A stretch of 64,000 nucleotides of DNA from Agromyces kandeliae (GTDB lineage Bacteria; Actinomycetota; Actinomycetes; Actinomycetales; Microbacteriaceae), in contig NZ_WKJD01000019.1 of NCBI RefSeq assembly GCF_009674665.1, positions 333,017 to 397,016 of the forward strand. Direction: 5' to 3'. Every line of letters begins with the position of its first letter. The first letter of the stretch is position 1. The translations under genes and the position numbers were made by a program. Positions 1-8,620 of the stretch are shown here, piece by piece. A model generated the notes under the pieces. It saw only the letters and a list, made by a program, of their open reading frames with translations, was not told where the DNA came from and did not search any database.

Positions 1-779
1 CCGACGTCGTCCTGCCGGTCCTGCAGTGGGCCGAGGAGGAGGGCACCATGACGAACCTCGAGGGACGCGTCATCCGTCGCCGCCGTGCCCTCGCACCGCC
101 GGCCGACGCACGCGACGAGCTCTGGATCCTGCACGAGCTCGCCCGGCGACTCGGGTCGACCGCGCGGTTCGACACCGACCCGGAAGCGGTGTTCGAGGAA
201 CTCCGCCTCGCCTCCGAGGGCGGGATCGCGGACTACTCCGGCATCGACTACGCGCTGCTCGACTCCGGCGCCGAGGCGTACTGGCCGTTCCCGCGAGGCG
301 GCGACGGCACCCCGAGGCTCTTCGCGGAGCGGTTCCACCACGACGACGGCCTCGCCCGCCTCGTGGCCGTCACGCCCCGCGGGGGCGCGCGACCGGTGCC
401 GTCGCCCGACGAGCTGACGCTCATCACCGGGCGGCTGCTGGAGCACTACCAGAGCGGCGCGCAGACGCGCCGCGTGCCCGAGCTGCTGGACGCCCAGCCC
501 GAGGCGCGGGCCGCGATCCACCCGGCCACGGCGGCACGACTCGGCATCGCCGACGACGAGCCCGTCGAGGTCGCCAACGATCGCGGCACCGTGCGATGCC
601 GGGCGCGGCTGACCACCGACATCCGCACCGACGCGGTGTTCCTGCCGTTCCACTACGGCGACGAGCAGGCCGCGAACCTCCTCACCTCCGACGCCGCCGA
701 CCCGATCTCGTCGATGCCCGAATTCAAGTCCAACCTCGTGCGCGTCACGCGCCTCGTCGAAGCGGGAGCCGGATCATGA
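1..779 (+). CDS. nasA: Assimilatory nitrate reductase / molybdopterin oxidoreductase, C-terminal part (5' end outside window)
   Basis: The gene is open at the left edge; the reading frame enters at base 3 and stops at 777-779. The roughly 258 residues present include the C-terminal molybdopterin-dinucleotide-binding barrel: IHPATAARLGI, then VEVANDRGTVRCRARLT, then a closing segment reading VFLPFHYGDEQAANLLTSDA and ISSMPEFKSNLVRV, which is characteristic of NasA/NarB nitrate reductases. The expected enzyme reduces nitrate to nitrite in the cytoplasm. The downstream flavoprotein gene starts at 776 and overlaps the stop (ATGA), so the two are translationally coupled. The internal ATG at 46-48 is not the start because the frame is open through the window edge with family-like sequence. 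Formate dehydrogenase is the main alternative family, made less likely by the neighbours. Confidence 0.85.
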   Translation, partial: DVVLPVLQWAEEEGTMTNLEGRVIRRRRALAPPADARDELWILHELARRLGSTARFDTDPEAVFEELRLASEGGIADYSGIDYALLDSGAEAYWPFPRGGDGTPRLFAERFHHDDGLARLVAVTPRGGARPVPSPDELTLITGRLLEHYQSGAQTRRVPELLDAQPEARAAIHPATAARLGIADDEPVEVANDRGTVRCRARLTTDIRTDAVFLPFHYGDEQAANLLTSDAADPISSMPEFKSNLVRVTRLVEAGAGS

Positions 780-2383
780 CCCCTCTGCGGATCGTCCTCA
801 TCGGCTACGGCCCGGTCGGCGCGCGCTTCGTCGAGGAGCTGCTGCCCGCCGTGCGGGCGGGCGCCGTCGCACTCACCGTCGTCGCCGGCGAGCCCGTCGA
901 GGCGTACAACCGCGTCCTCGTCGCCGAGTACGCGGTCGGCAACGCCGACCTCGACGCGATGCTCGTCGGCGACCAGGAGGCCGCCGAGGCGGCCGGCGCC
1001 GCGGTGCGCCTCGGCGTCCGCGCGACCCGGGTCGACCGCGCCGCCCACGTCGTGCACCTCTCGACGGGCGAGGCGCTCCCCTACGACCGGCTCGTGCTCG
1101 CGACCGGATCGCGCGCCAACGTGCCGACGCTCGACGGCGTCGACCGGCCCAGGCGCGACCTGTCCGACCTCGAGCGCCACCCGTCGACCCTCGTCGCGCG
1201 CGACGACGACCTGCCCGCGGGCGTCACCGCGCTCCGCGACCTCGAGGACGCCGAGCGGGTGCTCGAGGCGGTGCGCGCCCGCCGCCGCATCGTCGTGCTC
1301 GGCGCCGGCGTGCTCGGCCTCGAACTCGCGCTCGCGGCCGCCCACGCGGGCGCACAGGTGTGCGTCGTGCACCACGGGCCCCACCCGATGCCGCGGAACC
1401 TCGACCGCGGCGCCGGGCACGTGCTGCGCTCGGCGCTCCGGCGCACCGGCATCACGGTCATCGCGCACAGCCGCGCCGAGGCGATCGGGTTCCGCACCGA
1501 CGCGGACGGAACGCGGCGCTTCGACATGCTCGTCACGGCCGACGGGAAGCAGGTCCGCGGCGACCTCCTCGTGCTCTCGTGCGGGGTGAGCCCGCGGAAC
1601 GAGCTCGCCACCCTCGCCGGACTCCGCACCGCCGTCGGCATCGTCGTCGGGCCCGACCTCCGCAGTTGGACCGACCCCGACGTCTACGCGATCGGCGACT
1701 GCGCCCAGGTCGTCGAGCGGACCGACGAGACCGCAGGCCGGCGCATCCTGCCGGGCGCCCCCTCAGGACTCATCGGGCCGGGCTGGCGACAGGCGGAGCA
1801 CCTCGCCGCCGCGCTCGCCGCCGAGGCCGAGGACCGCGAGGCCGGCGCGGCCCTGGCGCCCGAACGCGACGCGATCGTCATGCTCAAGGCGGAGCACGTC
1901 GACGTGGTCGCCGTCGGCGACGTCTCCGCCGAGCCGTGGGACGACGACGCACTCGCACCGCGTCGGCGCGTCGCCCAGTGGGCGGATCCCGAGCACCTGC
2001 GCTACGTGAAGATGGTCACCGAGGGCGGGATCCTCACCGGCTTCGCGAGCGTCGGCATGCCGCGCACGGCCGCCGAGCTGACGCTGCTCTTCGAGCGTCG
2101 TGCCGAGCTGCCCGCCGACCGGTCGCTGCTGCTGCGATTCGACGGACCCGACGACGACCCGTCGGCGAGCGCCGACGCGTTCGCACCCGAGACGACGGTG
2201 TGCTGGTGTAACGGCGTCACGGTCGGGCGCATCGAGGAGTCGGCCGCGTGCGGGAACGCGACGGTCGAGTGCGTCGGGCGCGACACCCGGGCGGGCACGG
2301 GGTGCGGCGGATGCCGCGGGCGCATCGCCGAGGTCCTGGCCCGCGCCGCCGAGGCCGACGGGGCGCCGAGCCTCACGGCCTGA
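776..2383 (+). CDS. NAD(P)H/FAD oxidoreductase with BFD-type [2Fe-2S] domain, nitrate/nitrite reductase electron-transfer subunit
   Basis: This 535-residue protein resembles the N-terminal flavoprotein part of NirB/NasB. A first FAD-binding GYGPVG is at residues 10-15 and a second dinucleotide fold (VVLGAGVLGLE) lies near residue 170. IGDCAQV near residue 307 is the usual FAD-contacting segment. The C-terminus holds a BFD-like iron-sulfur domain with C476-x-C478 and C510-x2-C513. It lacks the sirohaem and nitrite-binding parts of a full NirB. It therefore probably passes electrons from NAD(P)H to the nitrate reductase encoded immediately upstream, as NasB does in Bacillus. Overlap by ATGA with the upstream gene supports a complex. 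The start at 776 is set by this overlap. Family assignment is firm; the exact partner is inferred. Confidence 0.8.
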   Translation: MTPLRIVLIGYGPVGARFVEELLPAVRAGAVALTVVAGEPVEAYNRVLVAEYAVGNADLDAMLVGDQEAAEAAGAAVRLGVRATRVDRAAHVVHLSTGEALPYDRLVLATGSRANVPTLDGVDRPRRDLSDLERHPSTLVARDDDLPAGVTALRDLEDAERVLEAVRARRRIVVLGAGVLGLELALAAAHAGAQVCVVHHGPHPMPRNLDRGAGHVLRSALRRTGITVIAHSRAEAIGFRTDADGTRRFDMLVTADGKQVRGDLLVLSCGVSPRNELATLAGLRTAVGIVVGPDLRSWTDPDVYAIGDCAQVVERTDETAGRRILPGAPSGLIGPGWRQAEHLAAALAAEAEDREAGAALAPERDAIVMLKAEHVDVVAVGDVSAEPWDDDALAPRRRVAQWADPEHLRYVKMVTEGGILTGFASVGMPRTAAELTLLFERRAELPADRSLLLRFDGPDDDPSASADAFAPETTVCWCNGVTVGRIEESAACGNATVECVGRDTRAGTGCGGCRGRIAEVLARAAEADGAPSLTA

Positions 2384-2437
2384 CGTCGCGCGCGGCGCGC
2401 GGGACGCGGCATCCGTCGCCGACGCGCCGGGGTCCGC

Positions 2438-3199
2438 TCAGGCGTGCTCGCGCTGCTCCTGCTCCACGGCGGTGTACCGGTCGAGCACGAGGTCGACGAG
2501 CGCGGGCGGCGGCGGCGCCGCGGGCACCAGCAGGGGGTCGGCGATCGCGTCGGCGCCCGCGGCGACGGCCTGGTCGTAGAACGTGCCGGGAGCGAGCAGG
2601 TACGGTCCGACGATGATCCGAGAGCCGGGGTGCACCTCGCGGATCATCTCGATCGCATCGGGGAGGCGCGGGATGGCGGCCGCGATGAACCCCACGGTGA
2701 CCGACCGGCCGAGGGTCTGGCCCAGCCGCCGTGCGGTCTCGAAGCACTCGCGCACGGCGCGCGGGTCGTTCGAGCCGGCCGCGGCCAGGAGCACCGTGTC
2801 GCCGTCGCTCAGGCCCGCGTCGAGCAACCGCTCGGCGAGCACGTCGACGAGGCGCTCGTCGGGGCCGAGCTCGGCGGCCAGGCGCGCCGAGCCGCCGATG
2901 CGGTCGAGGCCGAGCGACAGCCCGGTGCGCACGTGGAATCCCGCCGACAGCACCAGCGGCACGATGACTGCATCGGGCTCTGCGGCGGCCTCGAGGGCGG
3001 CGCCGATGTCGGCGTTGCTCGCGTCGACGAAGGTGATCGACACGTCGAGGTCGGGACGGGCGGATGCGACGCCGTCGATCAGCCGGATGACCGCCTCGCG
3101 ATTGGCCGTCGACGGGGTGCCGTGCGTGACGGCGACGAGACGGAGCGGCGGGCGACGGACCGGCTGGGACACGTCTCCGGCATCGCTCGTCCGACCCAT
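2438..3199 (-). CDS. Sirohydrochlorin chelatase / CbiX-family protein
   Basis: A 253-residue protein of the CbiX/SirB chelatase family. It has two repeated half-domains: LVAVTHGTPS near the N-terminus with the metal-binding His, ALEAAAEPDAVIVPLVLSAGFHVRTG, and the second half with VTVGFIAAAIP and SRIIVGPYLLAPG. The family inserts iron (or cobalt) into sirohydrochlorin. Beside nitrate assimilation genes, the plausible role is making sirohaem for a nitrite reductase encoded outside the window. I chose the ATG at 3199 because an AAGGTG ribosome-binding-like sequence lies about 10 nt upstream; an in-frame ATG 36 nt earlier has no such site. It converges on the flavoprotein gene, leaving 54 nt between the stops. 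Confidence 0.75.
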   Translation of the reverse strand: MGRTSDAGDVSQPVRRPPLRLVAVTHGTPSTANREAVIRLIDGVASARPDLDVSITFVDASNADIGAALEAAAEPDAVIVPLVLSAGFHVRTGLSLGLDRIGGSARLAAELGPDERLVDVLAERLLDAGLSDGDTVLLAAAGSNDPRAVRECFETARRLGQTLGRSVTVGFIAAAIPRLPDAIEMIREVHPGSRIIVGPYLLAPGTFYDQAVAAGADAIADPLLVPAAPPPPALVDLVLDRYTAVEQEQREHA

Positions 3200-3349
3200 C
3201 TCACGCCCGCACCTTCCGGCGGAATCCGGTCTCACCCGCCGATCCGACGGTATTCAGGGCGTGTTTCGCCGAGCACACCCACGTGTTTCCGGCGCGTGAA
3301 GAGTCCCTCACGCCGGGGCCGACGAGGCCGGGGTCCAGCGGGCCTCGGA

Positions 3350-4051
3350 TCAGTCCGCCACGCCGTCGCCGAGCAGCTCGGGACGCACGCGGCGCGTGCG
3401 CTCGACCTGCTGCTCGTGGCGCCACTCCGCGACCCTGCCGTGGTGGCCGGACAGCAGGACCGGGGGCACCTCGAGCCCCCGCCAGACGGCGGGCTTCGTG
3501 TAGCTCGGGTACTCGAGCAGGCCGTCCTCGTGCGACTCCTCGACGAGGCTCTCGGGGTTGCCGACGACCCCGGGCACGAGGCGCCCGGCGGCCTCGATCA
3601 TCGCCATGACGGCGACCTCGCCGCCGTTCAGCACGTAGTCGCCGAGGCTGATCAGCCGGACGCGCATGCGCGCCGAGTAGTGGTCGACGACGCGCTGGTC
3701 GATCCCCTCGTAGCGCCCGCACGCGAACACCACGTGCGACTCGGCCGCGAGCTCGCGTGCGGTCTCCTGCGTGAACGGCTCGCCGGCAGGCGAGGGGACC
3801 ACGAGCAGCGCCTCTGAGTCGCCGTCGCCGACGATCGAGTCGAGCGCCTCGCCCCACGGCTCGGGCTTCATGACCATGCCCGCGCCGCCGCCGTAGGGCG
3901 TGTCGTCGACCGTGCGATGACGGTCGTGGGTGAATTCGCGCAGGTCGTGCGTGACGACCTCGATGAGGCCCGTCTGCCGGGCCTTGCCGAGCAGCGACAG
4001 GTCGAGCACGTCGAAGAACGAGGGGAAGATCGTGACGATGTCGATGCGCAT
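3350..4051 (-). CDS. trmD: tRNA (guanine(37)-N1)-methyltransferase
   Basis: A 233-residue protein of normal TrmD length. It methylates G37 of tRNAs reading CNN codons with S-adenosylmethionine, preventing +1 frameshifting. The N-terminus [14 protein letters not shown], the segment [12 protein letters not shown], the trefoil-knot cofactor loop [13 protein letters not shown] (about residues 130-145) and the C-terminal [13 protein letters not shown] with the catalytic Asp are all diagnostic. It ends the rpsP-khpA-rimM-trmD run, 9 nt after rimM. The usual next gene, rplS, is not present; instead a 150-nt gap leads to the sirohydrochlorin chelatase gene. Confidence 0.97.
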   Translation of the reverse strand: MRIDIVTIFPSFFDVLDLSLLGKARQTGLIEVVTHDLREFTHDRHRTVDDTPYGGGAGMVMKPEPWGEALDSIVGDGDSEALLVVPSPAGEPFTQETARELAAESHVVFACGRYEGIDQRVVDHYSARMRVRLISLGDYVLNGGEVAVMAMIEAAGRLVPGVVGNPESLVEESHEDGLLEYPSYTKPAVWRGLEVPPVLLSGHHGRVAEWRHEQQVERTRRVRPELLGDGVAD

Positions 4052-4060
4052 CGTCGCCGC

Positions 4061-4702
4061 CTACGCCGAGGGGGTCTCGTCGGACGCGTCGGCGTCGCCC
4101 TCGGCGTCGTCGGCGACGGATGCCTCGGGGTCGCCGGTGCCCTCAGAGCCGGGAGCGTCCTCGGGGGGCTCCTCGAACAGTCCCGGCGGCGGGGTGACGG
4201 TGAGCGTGCCGGCCTCGACGTCGACCTCGGGCACGAACGCCGCGACGAACGGCACCATGACGTCGCCGCGCTTCGTCTTCACGATCAGGAGGTCCTGGGC
4301 CGGCAGGTGGTCGACGTGCGCGACCTGGCCGATGCGCTCTCCGTCGCGGATGACCGCCAGCCCGATGAGCTGGTGGTCGTACCACGCGTCGGGCTCGGGC
4401 TCCTCGTCGACGGGCTGGTCGACCCACAGGATCGCCTTCACGAGGCCCTCGGCCGCGGTGCGGTCCTCGACGCCCTCGAAGAACCCGACCGGCTGGCCGT
4501 TGTACCAGCGCAGCTCGCGGAACGCGAGGGTCCGGCCGTGCCACGGAGACTCCTCGGGCACCTGCAGCGAGAACACCGCGCCGGGCACGAAGCGCCGCTC
4601 GGGGTCGTCGGTGTAGAGCTCGAGCTTGAGGGCGCCCTTCAGGCCGTGCGCCTTCGTCAGCCGGCCGACGCGGAGCTGCTGGGGACGGGTTGCCGCGGCC
4701 AC
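4061..4702 (-). CDS. rimM: Ribosome maturation factor RimM
   Basis: A 213-residue 16S rRNA processing factor that helps assemble the 30S head by binding S19. The N-terminal RimM domain begins RVGRLTKAHGLKGALKLE, and the PRC-barrel domain contains WYDHQLIGLAV and HVDHLPAQDLLIVK, followed by VMVPFVAAFVPEVD. The last 40 or so residues are acidic and low in complexity (DDAEGDADASDE), as often seen in actinobacterial RimM. It starts with GTG one base after the khpA stop, so translation is coupled. Confidence 0.96.
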   Translation of the reverse strand: MAAATRPQQLRVGRLTKAHGLKGALKLELYTDDPERRFVPGAVFSLQVPEESPWHGRTLAFRELRWYNGQPVGFFEGVEDRTAAEGLVKAILWVDQPVDEEPEPDAWYDHQLIGLAVIRDGERIGQVAHVDHLPAQDLLIVKTKRGDVMVPFVAAFVPEVDVEAGTLTVTPPPGLFEEPPEDAPGSEGTGDPEASVADDAEGDADASDETPSA

Positions 4703-4703
4703 G

Positions 4704-4940
4704 TCAGTCGTCGGTGTCGACGACGTCGACCCGGACCCGGCGGCCGTCTGCGAGGGCGGCGACGATCGTGCGCAGCGCCTTCGCGGTGCGACCGGACCGC
4801 CCGATGACGCGGCCGAGGTCCTCGGGGTGCACGTGCACCTCGAGGACCTCGCCGCGTGCGCTCGACGCGGAGACGACCTTCACCTCGCCGGGGTGATCGA
4901 CGATCCCCTTGACGAGGTGCTCGAGCGCGGAAGTGAGCAA
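4704..4940 (-). CDS. khpA: KH-domain RNA-binding protein KhpA
   Basis: A 78-residue single KH domain with the RNA-binding GxxG loop as GRSGRTAKALR. Proteins of this family (YlqC/KhpA) pair with KhpB/Jag and affect cell-wall synthesis and small-RNA binding in Gram-positive bacteria; its place between rpsP and rimM is conserved. No ATG is available at the 5' end. The first codon giving the family N-terminus (LTSALEHLVKGIVDHP) is a TTG at 4940, three bases after the rpsP stop, so re-initiation is the likely mode. Confidence 0.93.
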   Translation of the reverse strand: MLTSALEHLVKGIVDHPGEVKVVSASSARGEVLEVHVHPEDLGRVIGRSGRTAKALRTIVAALADGRRVRVDVVDTDD

Positions 4941-4943
4941 GGC

Positions 4944-5363
4944 TTACGCCTCGTCCGACGCGGTCTCGTCGGCGGCCGGAGCCTCAGCGGGCTCCTCGGC
5001 CTTGGCCGGCTTCTCGGCCTTCGGCTTCACGACCGACTTCTTGGCCGTGTCGACCTCGTACTCGGCCTTCGGCGCCGCGGTCTGGACGGTGTTCTTGGCG
5101 TTCTTGTCGCCCTTGAACGTGCCCCAGTCGCCGGTCAGCTTGAGGATGGCGAGCACCTGCTCGGTCGGCTGGGCGCCGACGCCGAGCCAGTACTGCGCGC
5201 GCTCCGAGTCGACCTCGATGAACGAGGGGTTCTGGGTCGGGTGGTACTTGCCGATCTCCTCGATCACGCGACCGTCGCGCTTGGTGCGCGAGTCGGCGAC
5301 GACGATGCGGTAGTACGGGGCACGGATCTTGCCGAGCCGCTTGAGGCGGATCTTGACAGCCAC
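4944..5363 (-). CDS. rpsP: 30S ribosomal protein S16
   Basis: The first 80 or so residues are a canonical S16 ([20 protein letters not shown], then [16 protein letters not shown], then [16 protein letters not shown]). The protein continues to 139 residues with an Ala/Lys/Glu-rich tail, longer than enterobacterial S16 but common in actinobacteria. The start is GTG at 5363, with a strong AGGAGA ribosome binding site 4 nt upstream; longer in-frame extensions are not family-like. It heads the rpsP-khpA-rimM-trmD operon. In related genomes ffh normally lies just upstream; here ffh is 10.5 kb away. Confidence 0.97.
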   Translation of the reverse strand: MAVKIRLKRLGKIRAPYYRIVVADSRTKRDGRVIEEIGKYHPTQNPSFIEVDSERAQYWLGVGAQPTEQVLAILKLTGDWGTFKGDKNAKNTVQTAAPKAEYEVDTAKKSVVKPKAEKPAKAEEPAEAPAADETASDEA

Positions 5364-5612
5364 GATTCTCCTGGATGTGTTGTGAGGTAGGCGAACTGAC
5401 AGCCGTGAGCGTGGGGTGCACACTCGGCGGAAGCTCAAAGGGTGTCCTGCGCGCCGGATAGAGGGTCGGGCGGTACAGAACTCGACTGACCATTCTTGCA
5501 GATTCCGCGCGGAAACGGGAATCCTCCCGGCCGCACGCGCAGCGCCGTGCCGATCCGGACCGGCCGCCGCAGCGCGCGACGTCGGCGACGGGCGTCGCCA
5601 TCCGGTCCACCC

Positions 5613-5618
5613 TACGAT
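5613..5618 (+). promoter_or_regulatory. Probable -10 box (TACGAT) for leaderless plus-strand operon
   Basis: TACGAT fits the actinobacterial TANNNT -10 consensus and ends 6 nt before the ATG at 5625. That predicts transcription starting on or next to the start codon. No ribosome binding site is present before this ATG, in keeping with a leaderless mRNA. No convincing -35 element is seen. Confidence 0.5.
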
Positions 5619-5624
5619 GGGCGC

Positions 5625-6563
5625 ATGGGCGGCACCCTCGATTCCCTCGACCTCATCGACGGGCCCGCGATCGCCGAGCGCGTCCCGATGCGCGCGGCCG
5701 TGGACGCCGTCCGGCGCGTGCTGCGCGACGGCTACGACCCCGACGCCGACCCCCCGAGGAGCATCGTCGACGTGCGACGGGGGCAGCTCCTTCTGATGCC
5801 CTCCGAGCTCGGCGGATGGGTCGGGCAGAAGCTCGCGACCGTCGCCCCCGCGAACCCGGCGCGCGGACTCGACCGGATCCAGGCCGTCTACGTCCTGATC
5901 GACGCCGAGACGCTCGCGCCGGTCGCCCTGCTCGACGGCACCGAGCTCACGACCCTCCGCACGCCCGCGGTCTCGGCGGCCGCGATCGACGTCGTCGCCG
6001 TCCCCGGGGCCGCCTCGCTCGTCGTGTTCGGCACCGGGCCGCAGGGCGTGCGCCACGTCGAGGCGATGCGCGCCATCAGGCCCGTCGAGCGGGTCAGGTT
6101 CGTCGGCCGCGACGCCGCCAGGGCACGGCGGGCGGCCGCGAGCGTCGCCGCTTCCGGGCTGGATGCCGCGGTGGGCACGGCCGCGGACGTCGCCGACGCC
6201 GATCTCGTCGTCTGCGCCACGACCGCGCGGGAGCCCCTGTTCGACGGCGCCCTCGTCCCGCGGCACGCGGCCGTCGTCGCGGTCGGATCGCATGAACCCG
6301 CGGCCCGCGAGCTGCCCGGCGACCTCCTCGCCCGATCGCACGTCATCGTCGAGTCCCAGCGCGTCGCACTCGCCGAGGCCGGCGACGTGATCCTCGCCGT
6401 CGCCGAAGGCCGCCTCGCACCCGATGCGCTCATCCCGTTCTCGCAGCTGTTCGCCGGCCCGCCCGTGGCATCCGATCGCCCCAGGGTCGTGAAGACCTGC
6501 GGGATGGGCTGGCAGGACCTCGCCGTCGCACCCCTCGCCCTCGCCGACGGACGGCGCGGATGA
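5625..6563 (+). CDS. Ornithine cyclodeaminase/mu-crystallin family protein, probable delta1-pyrroline-2-carboxylate reductase
   Basis: A 312-residue ornithine cyclodeaminase-family protein. Visible are [12 protein letters not shown] with the family's substrate-contacting Lys, [18 protein letters not shown], the NAD(P)-binding [15 protein letters not shown] (about residues 126-140) and [16 protein letters not shown]. In hydroxyproline clusters, members of this family reduce delta1-pyrroline-2-carboxylate (from dehydration of trans-3-hydroxy-L-proline) to L-proline. The next gene, overlapping by ATGATG, encodes a proline racemase-superfamily protein with a 3-hydroxyproline dehydratase-like N-terminus, so this role fits best. 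Authentic ornithine cyclodeaminase is the alternative. The start at 5625 gives the family N-terminus and matches the -10 position. Confidence 0.78.
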   Translation: MGGTLDSLDLIDGPAIAERVPMRAAVDAVRRVLRDGYDPDADPPRSIVDVRRGQLLLMPSELGGWVGQKLATVAPANPARGLDRIQAVYVLIDAETLAPVALLDGTELTTLRTPAVSAAAIDVVAVPGAASLVVFGTGPQGVRHVEAMRAIRPVERVRFVGRDAARARRAAASVAASGLDAAVGTAADVADADLVVCATTAREPLFDGALVPRHAAVVAVGSHEPAARELPGDLLARSHVIVESQRVALAEAGDVILAVAEGRLAPDALIPFSQLFAGPPVASDRPRVVKTCGMGWQDLAVAPLALADGRRG

Positions 6564-7546
6564 TGCGCTGGGCGACCGAGGACTGGCACACGGCGGGCGA
6601 GCCGTTCCGCATCGTGCTGGACGTCCCCACGTTGGGCGCGACCGTCGCTGAGCGTCGCGTCGAGGCGATGGGCGGCAGCGCGGATGCGCTGCGCCGGTTC
6701 CTCTGCCTCGAGCCGCGCGGCCACGACGACATGTACGGCGGCTTCATCACGCCGCCCGATGACGACGGGGCGGACTTCGGCGTGCTCTTCTGGCACAAGG
6801 ACGGGTTCTCGACCGCGTGCGGCCACGGCACGATGGCGCTCGGCGCCTGGGCCGTGCGCACCGGTCGCGTGGACGCACCGGACGACGGCGAGGCGATCGT
6901 CACGATCGACGTGCCGAGCGGTCGCGTGCAGGCGCGCGTGCAGCGCCGCGACGGTCGCACCGTCGGGGTCGTGTTCCGCAACGTCCCGTCGCGCGTCCTG
7001 GCGACGGGGATCCGCCTCGAGACGAGCCGGGGCGAGGTCGAGGTCGACCTCGTGTTCGGCGGCGCCGTGTACGCGACCCTGCCGGCGGCGGCGCTCGGAC
7101 TCGAGGTGGCGCCGGCGCACACCCCCGAGCTCATCCGCCTCGGCCGCGAGGTCAAGTGGGCGCTCAACGAGCACCCGGACGCGAAGCTCGCCGACGATCG
7201 GCTGTCCGGCGTGTACGGGACCATCCTCGTCGACGACCTCGGCCGCACGGCCGAGGGCCCGTGGCAGCGCAACGTGACCGTCTTCGCCGACGGCGAGGTC
7301 GACCGGAGCCCCTGCGGCTCGGGCACCGCGGCGCGAGTGGCGCTGCTCGCGCACACGGGCGCGCTCGCCGACGGCGAGGTGCTCACGCACGACTCGATCA
7401 TCGGCACGCGCTTCCACGGTCGCGTGGCCGGACGCACCCCCGACGGCGTCGTCCCGGAGATCACCGGGCAGGCGCATCGGGTCGGCGCATGCGAGTTCGA
7501 GCTCGATCCGGACGATCCCCTCTCGGCCGGGTTCAGCCTGCGCTGA
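6560..7546 (+). CDS. Proline racemase superfamily: trans-3-hydroxy-L-proline dehydratase-like, with Cys/Cys active site
   Basis: A 328-residue proline racemase-superfamily enzyme. The N-terminal [12 protein letters not shown] resembles trans-3-hydroxy-L-proline dehydratases. The two catalytic acid/base residues are C87 in STACGHGT and C252 in RSPCGSGT. In characterised dehydratases the second position is Thr; Cys/Cys is the racemase/epimerase signature. The context, overlapping the pyrroline-2-carboxylate reductase-like gene, says dehydratase, while the residues say epimerase, so the reaction is unsettled. It converges on the second racemase-family gene, leaving 72 nt that contain a 14-bp tandem direct repeat. 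The start overlaps the upstream stop. Confidence 0.75.
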   Translation: MMRWATEDWHTAGEPFRIVLDVPTLGATVAERRVEAMGGSADALRRFLCLEPRGHDDMYGGFITPPDDDGADFGVLFWHKDGFSTACGHGTMALGAWAVRTGRVDAPDDGEAIVTIDVPSGRVQARVQRRDGRTVGVVFRNVPSRVLATGIRLETSRGEVEVDLVFGGAVYATLPAAALGLEVAPAHTPELIRLGREVKWALNEHPDAKLADDRLSGVYGTILVDDLGRTAEGPWQRNVTVFADGEVDRSPCGSGTAARVALLAHTGALADGEVLTHDSIIGTRFHGRVAGRTPDGVVPEITGQAHRVGACEFELDPDDPLSAGFSLR

Positions 7547-7618
7547 CCGCCGACCGGCGCCCACTGACCGCCGACCGCCGACCGACGTCCCGCCGCGCCG
7601 TGCCGGGGTCGCTTCGGG

Positions 7619-8620
7619 TCAGAACACGAAGCCCTCGGGGAACGGGTCGTCGTCGTCGAGGACGTACTGCCCGAACCCGGTCACCCAGGCGCGGCCCGTG
7701 ATCGTCGGGACGACGGCGGGCACCCCGCCGACGGCGGTCACGCGCAGGAGGCGTCCCGTGAACTCGCTCCCGATGAACGACTCGTTGACGAAGTCCGCGT
7801 CGAGGCCGAGTTCGCCGCGGGCGTGCAGCTCCGCCATCCGGGCGCAGGTCCCGGTGCCGCAGGGCGACCGGTCGAACCATCCCGGATGGATCGCCATCGC
7901 GTGTCGCGAGCGCACGGCGTCGGACCCGGGGGCGATGAACTCGACGTGGTGCACGTGATCAGCGCCCTCGAGCTCGGGGTGGCGGGGCGGCGCCTGGGCG
8001 TTGATCGCCTCCATGATCGCGAGCCCGGCCGCGAGGATGTCGTCCTTGCGCGCCCGGTCGAAGGGGAGGCCGATCGCGCCGATGTCGACGAGGGCGTAGA
8101 AGTTGCCGCCGAAGGCGATCGAGTAGGGCACGGTCCCGAGCCCGGGAACCTCGATCGACGCGTCGAGCCGCTCGACGAAGCTCGGCACGTTCTCGATCGT
8201 GACGCGCTTCGCGCGGCCCTCCTCGACGTCGACCCGTGCGACGACGAGGCCCGCCGGCACGTCGAGGCGGATCTCGGTGACCGGCTCGACGACCTCGACC
8301 ATGCCCGTCTCGACGAGGACGGTCGCGACCCCGATGGTGCCGTGCCCGCACATGGGCAGGAACCCGCTGGCCTCGATGAAGACCACGCCCCAGTCGGCGT
8401 CGTCGCGGGCCGGCGGCTGCAGCAGGGCGCCGGACATGGACGCGTGCCCGCGCGGCTCGTTCATCAGCAGGCCGCGGAGTCCGTCGAGGTGCTCCATGGC
8501 GTGCAGGCGCCGATCGTTCATGGTGGCGCCGGGGATCCGGCCGACCCCGCCCGTGACGACGCGCGTGGGCATGCCCTCGGTGTGCGAGTCGACGGCCGAG
8601 ATCACCCGGCGCGCGCGCAT
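7619..8620 (-). CDS. 4-hydroxyproline epimerase (proline racemase superfamily)
   Basis: A 333-residue proline racemase-superfamily protein. The N-terminus VISAVDSHTEGMPTRVV, the catalytic C91 in PMCGHGT and C254 in RSPCGTGT are all as in 4-hydroxyproline 2-epimerases, which convert trans-4-hydroxy-L-proline to cis-4-hydroxy-D-proline. It is the last gene of the minus-strand hydroxyproline operon; its ATG overlaps the stop of the preceding deaminase gene (TGATG). The product is the substrate of the three-subunit dehydrogenase encoded upstream in the operon. Proline racemase proper is the alternative and cannot be excluded from sequence alone. Confidence 0.82.
   Translation of the reverse strand: MRARRVISAVDSHTEGMPTRVVTGGVGRIPGATMNDRRLHAMEHLDGLRGLLMNEPRGHASMSGALLQPPARDDADWGVVFIEASGFLPMCGHGTIGVATVLVETGMVEVVEPVTEIRLDVPAGLVVARVDVEEGRAKRVTIENVPSFVERLDASIEVPGLGTVPYSIAFGGNFYALVDIGAIGLPFDRARKDDILAAGLAIMEAINAQAPPRHPELEGADHVHHVEFIAPGSDAVRSRHAMAIHPGWFDRSPCGTGTCARMAELHARGELGLDADFVNESFIGSEFTGRLLRVTAVGGVPAVVPTITGRAWVTGFGQYVLDDDDPFPEGFVF

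Noticed and set aside
26..775. N-terminal extension of the flavoprotein gene at 776
   Set aside because: The extension overlaps the nitrate reductase frame, is Arg/Pro-rich and not family-like. The true start is fixed by the ATGA overlap.
5364..5624. GntR operator upstream of the 3-hydroxyproline genes
   Set aside because: No ATGT-ACAT palindrome or related half-site pair is present in the 261-nt gap.
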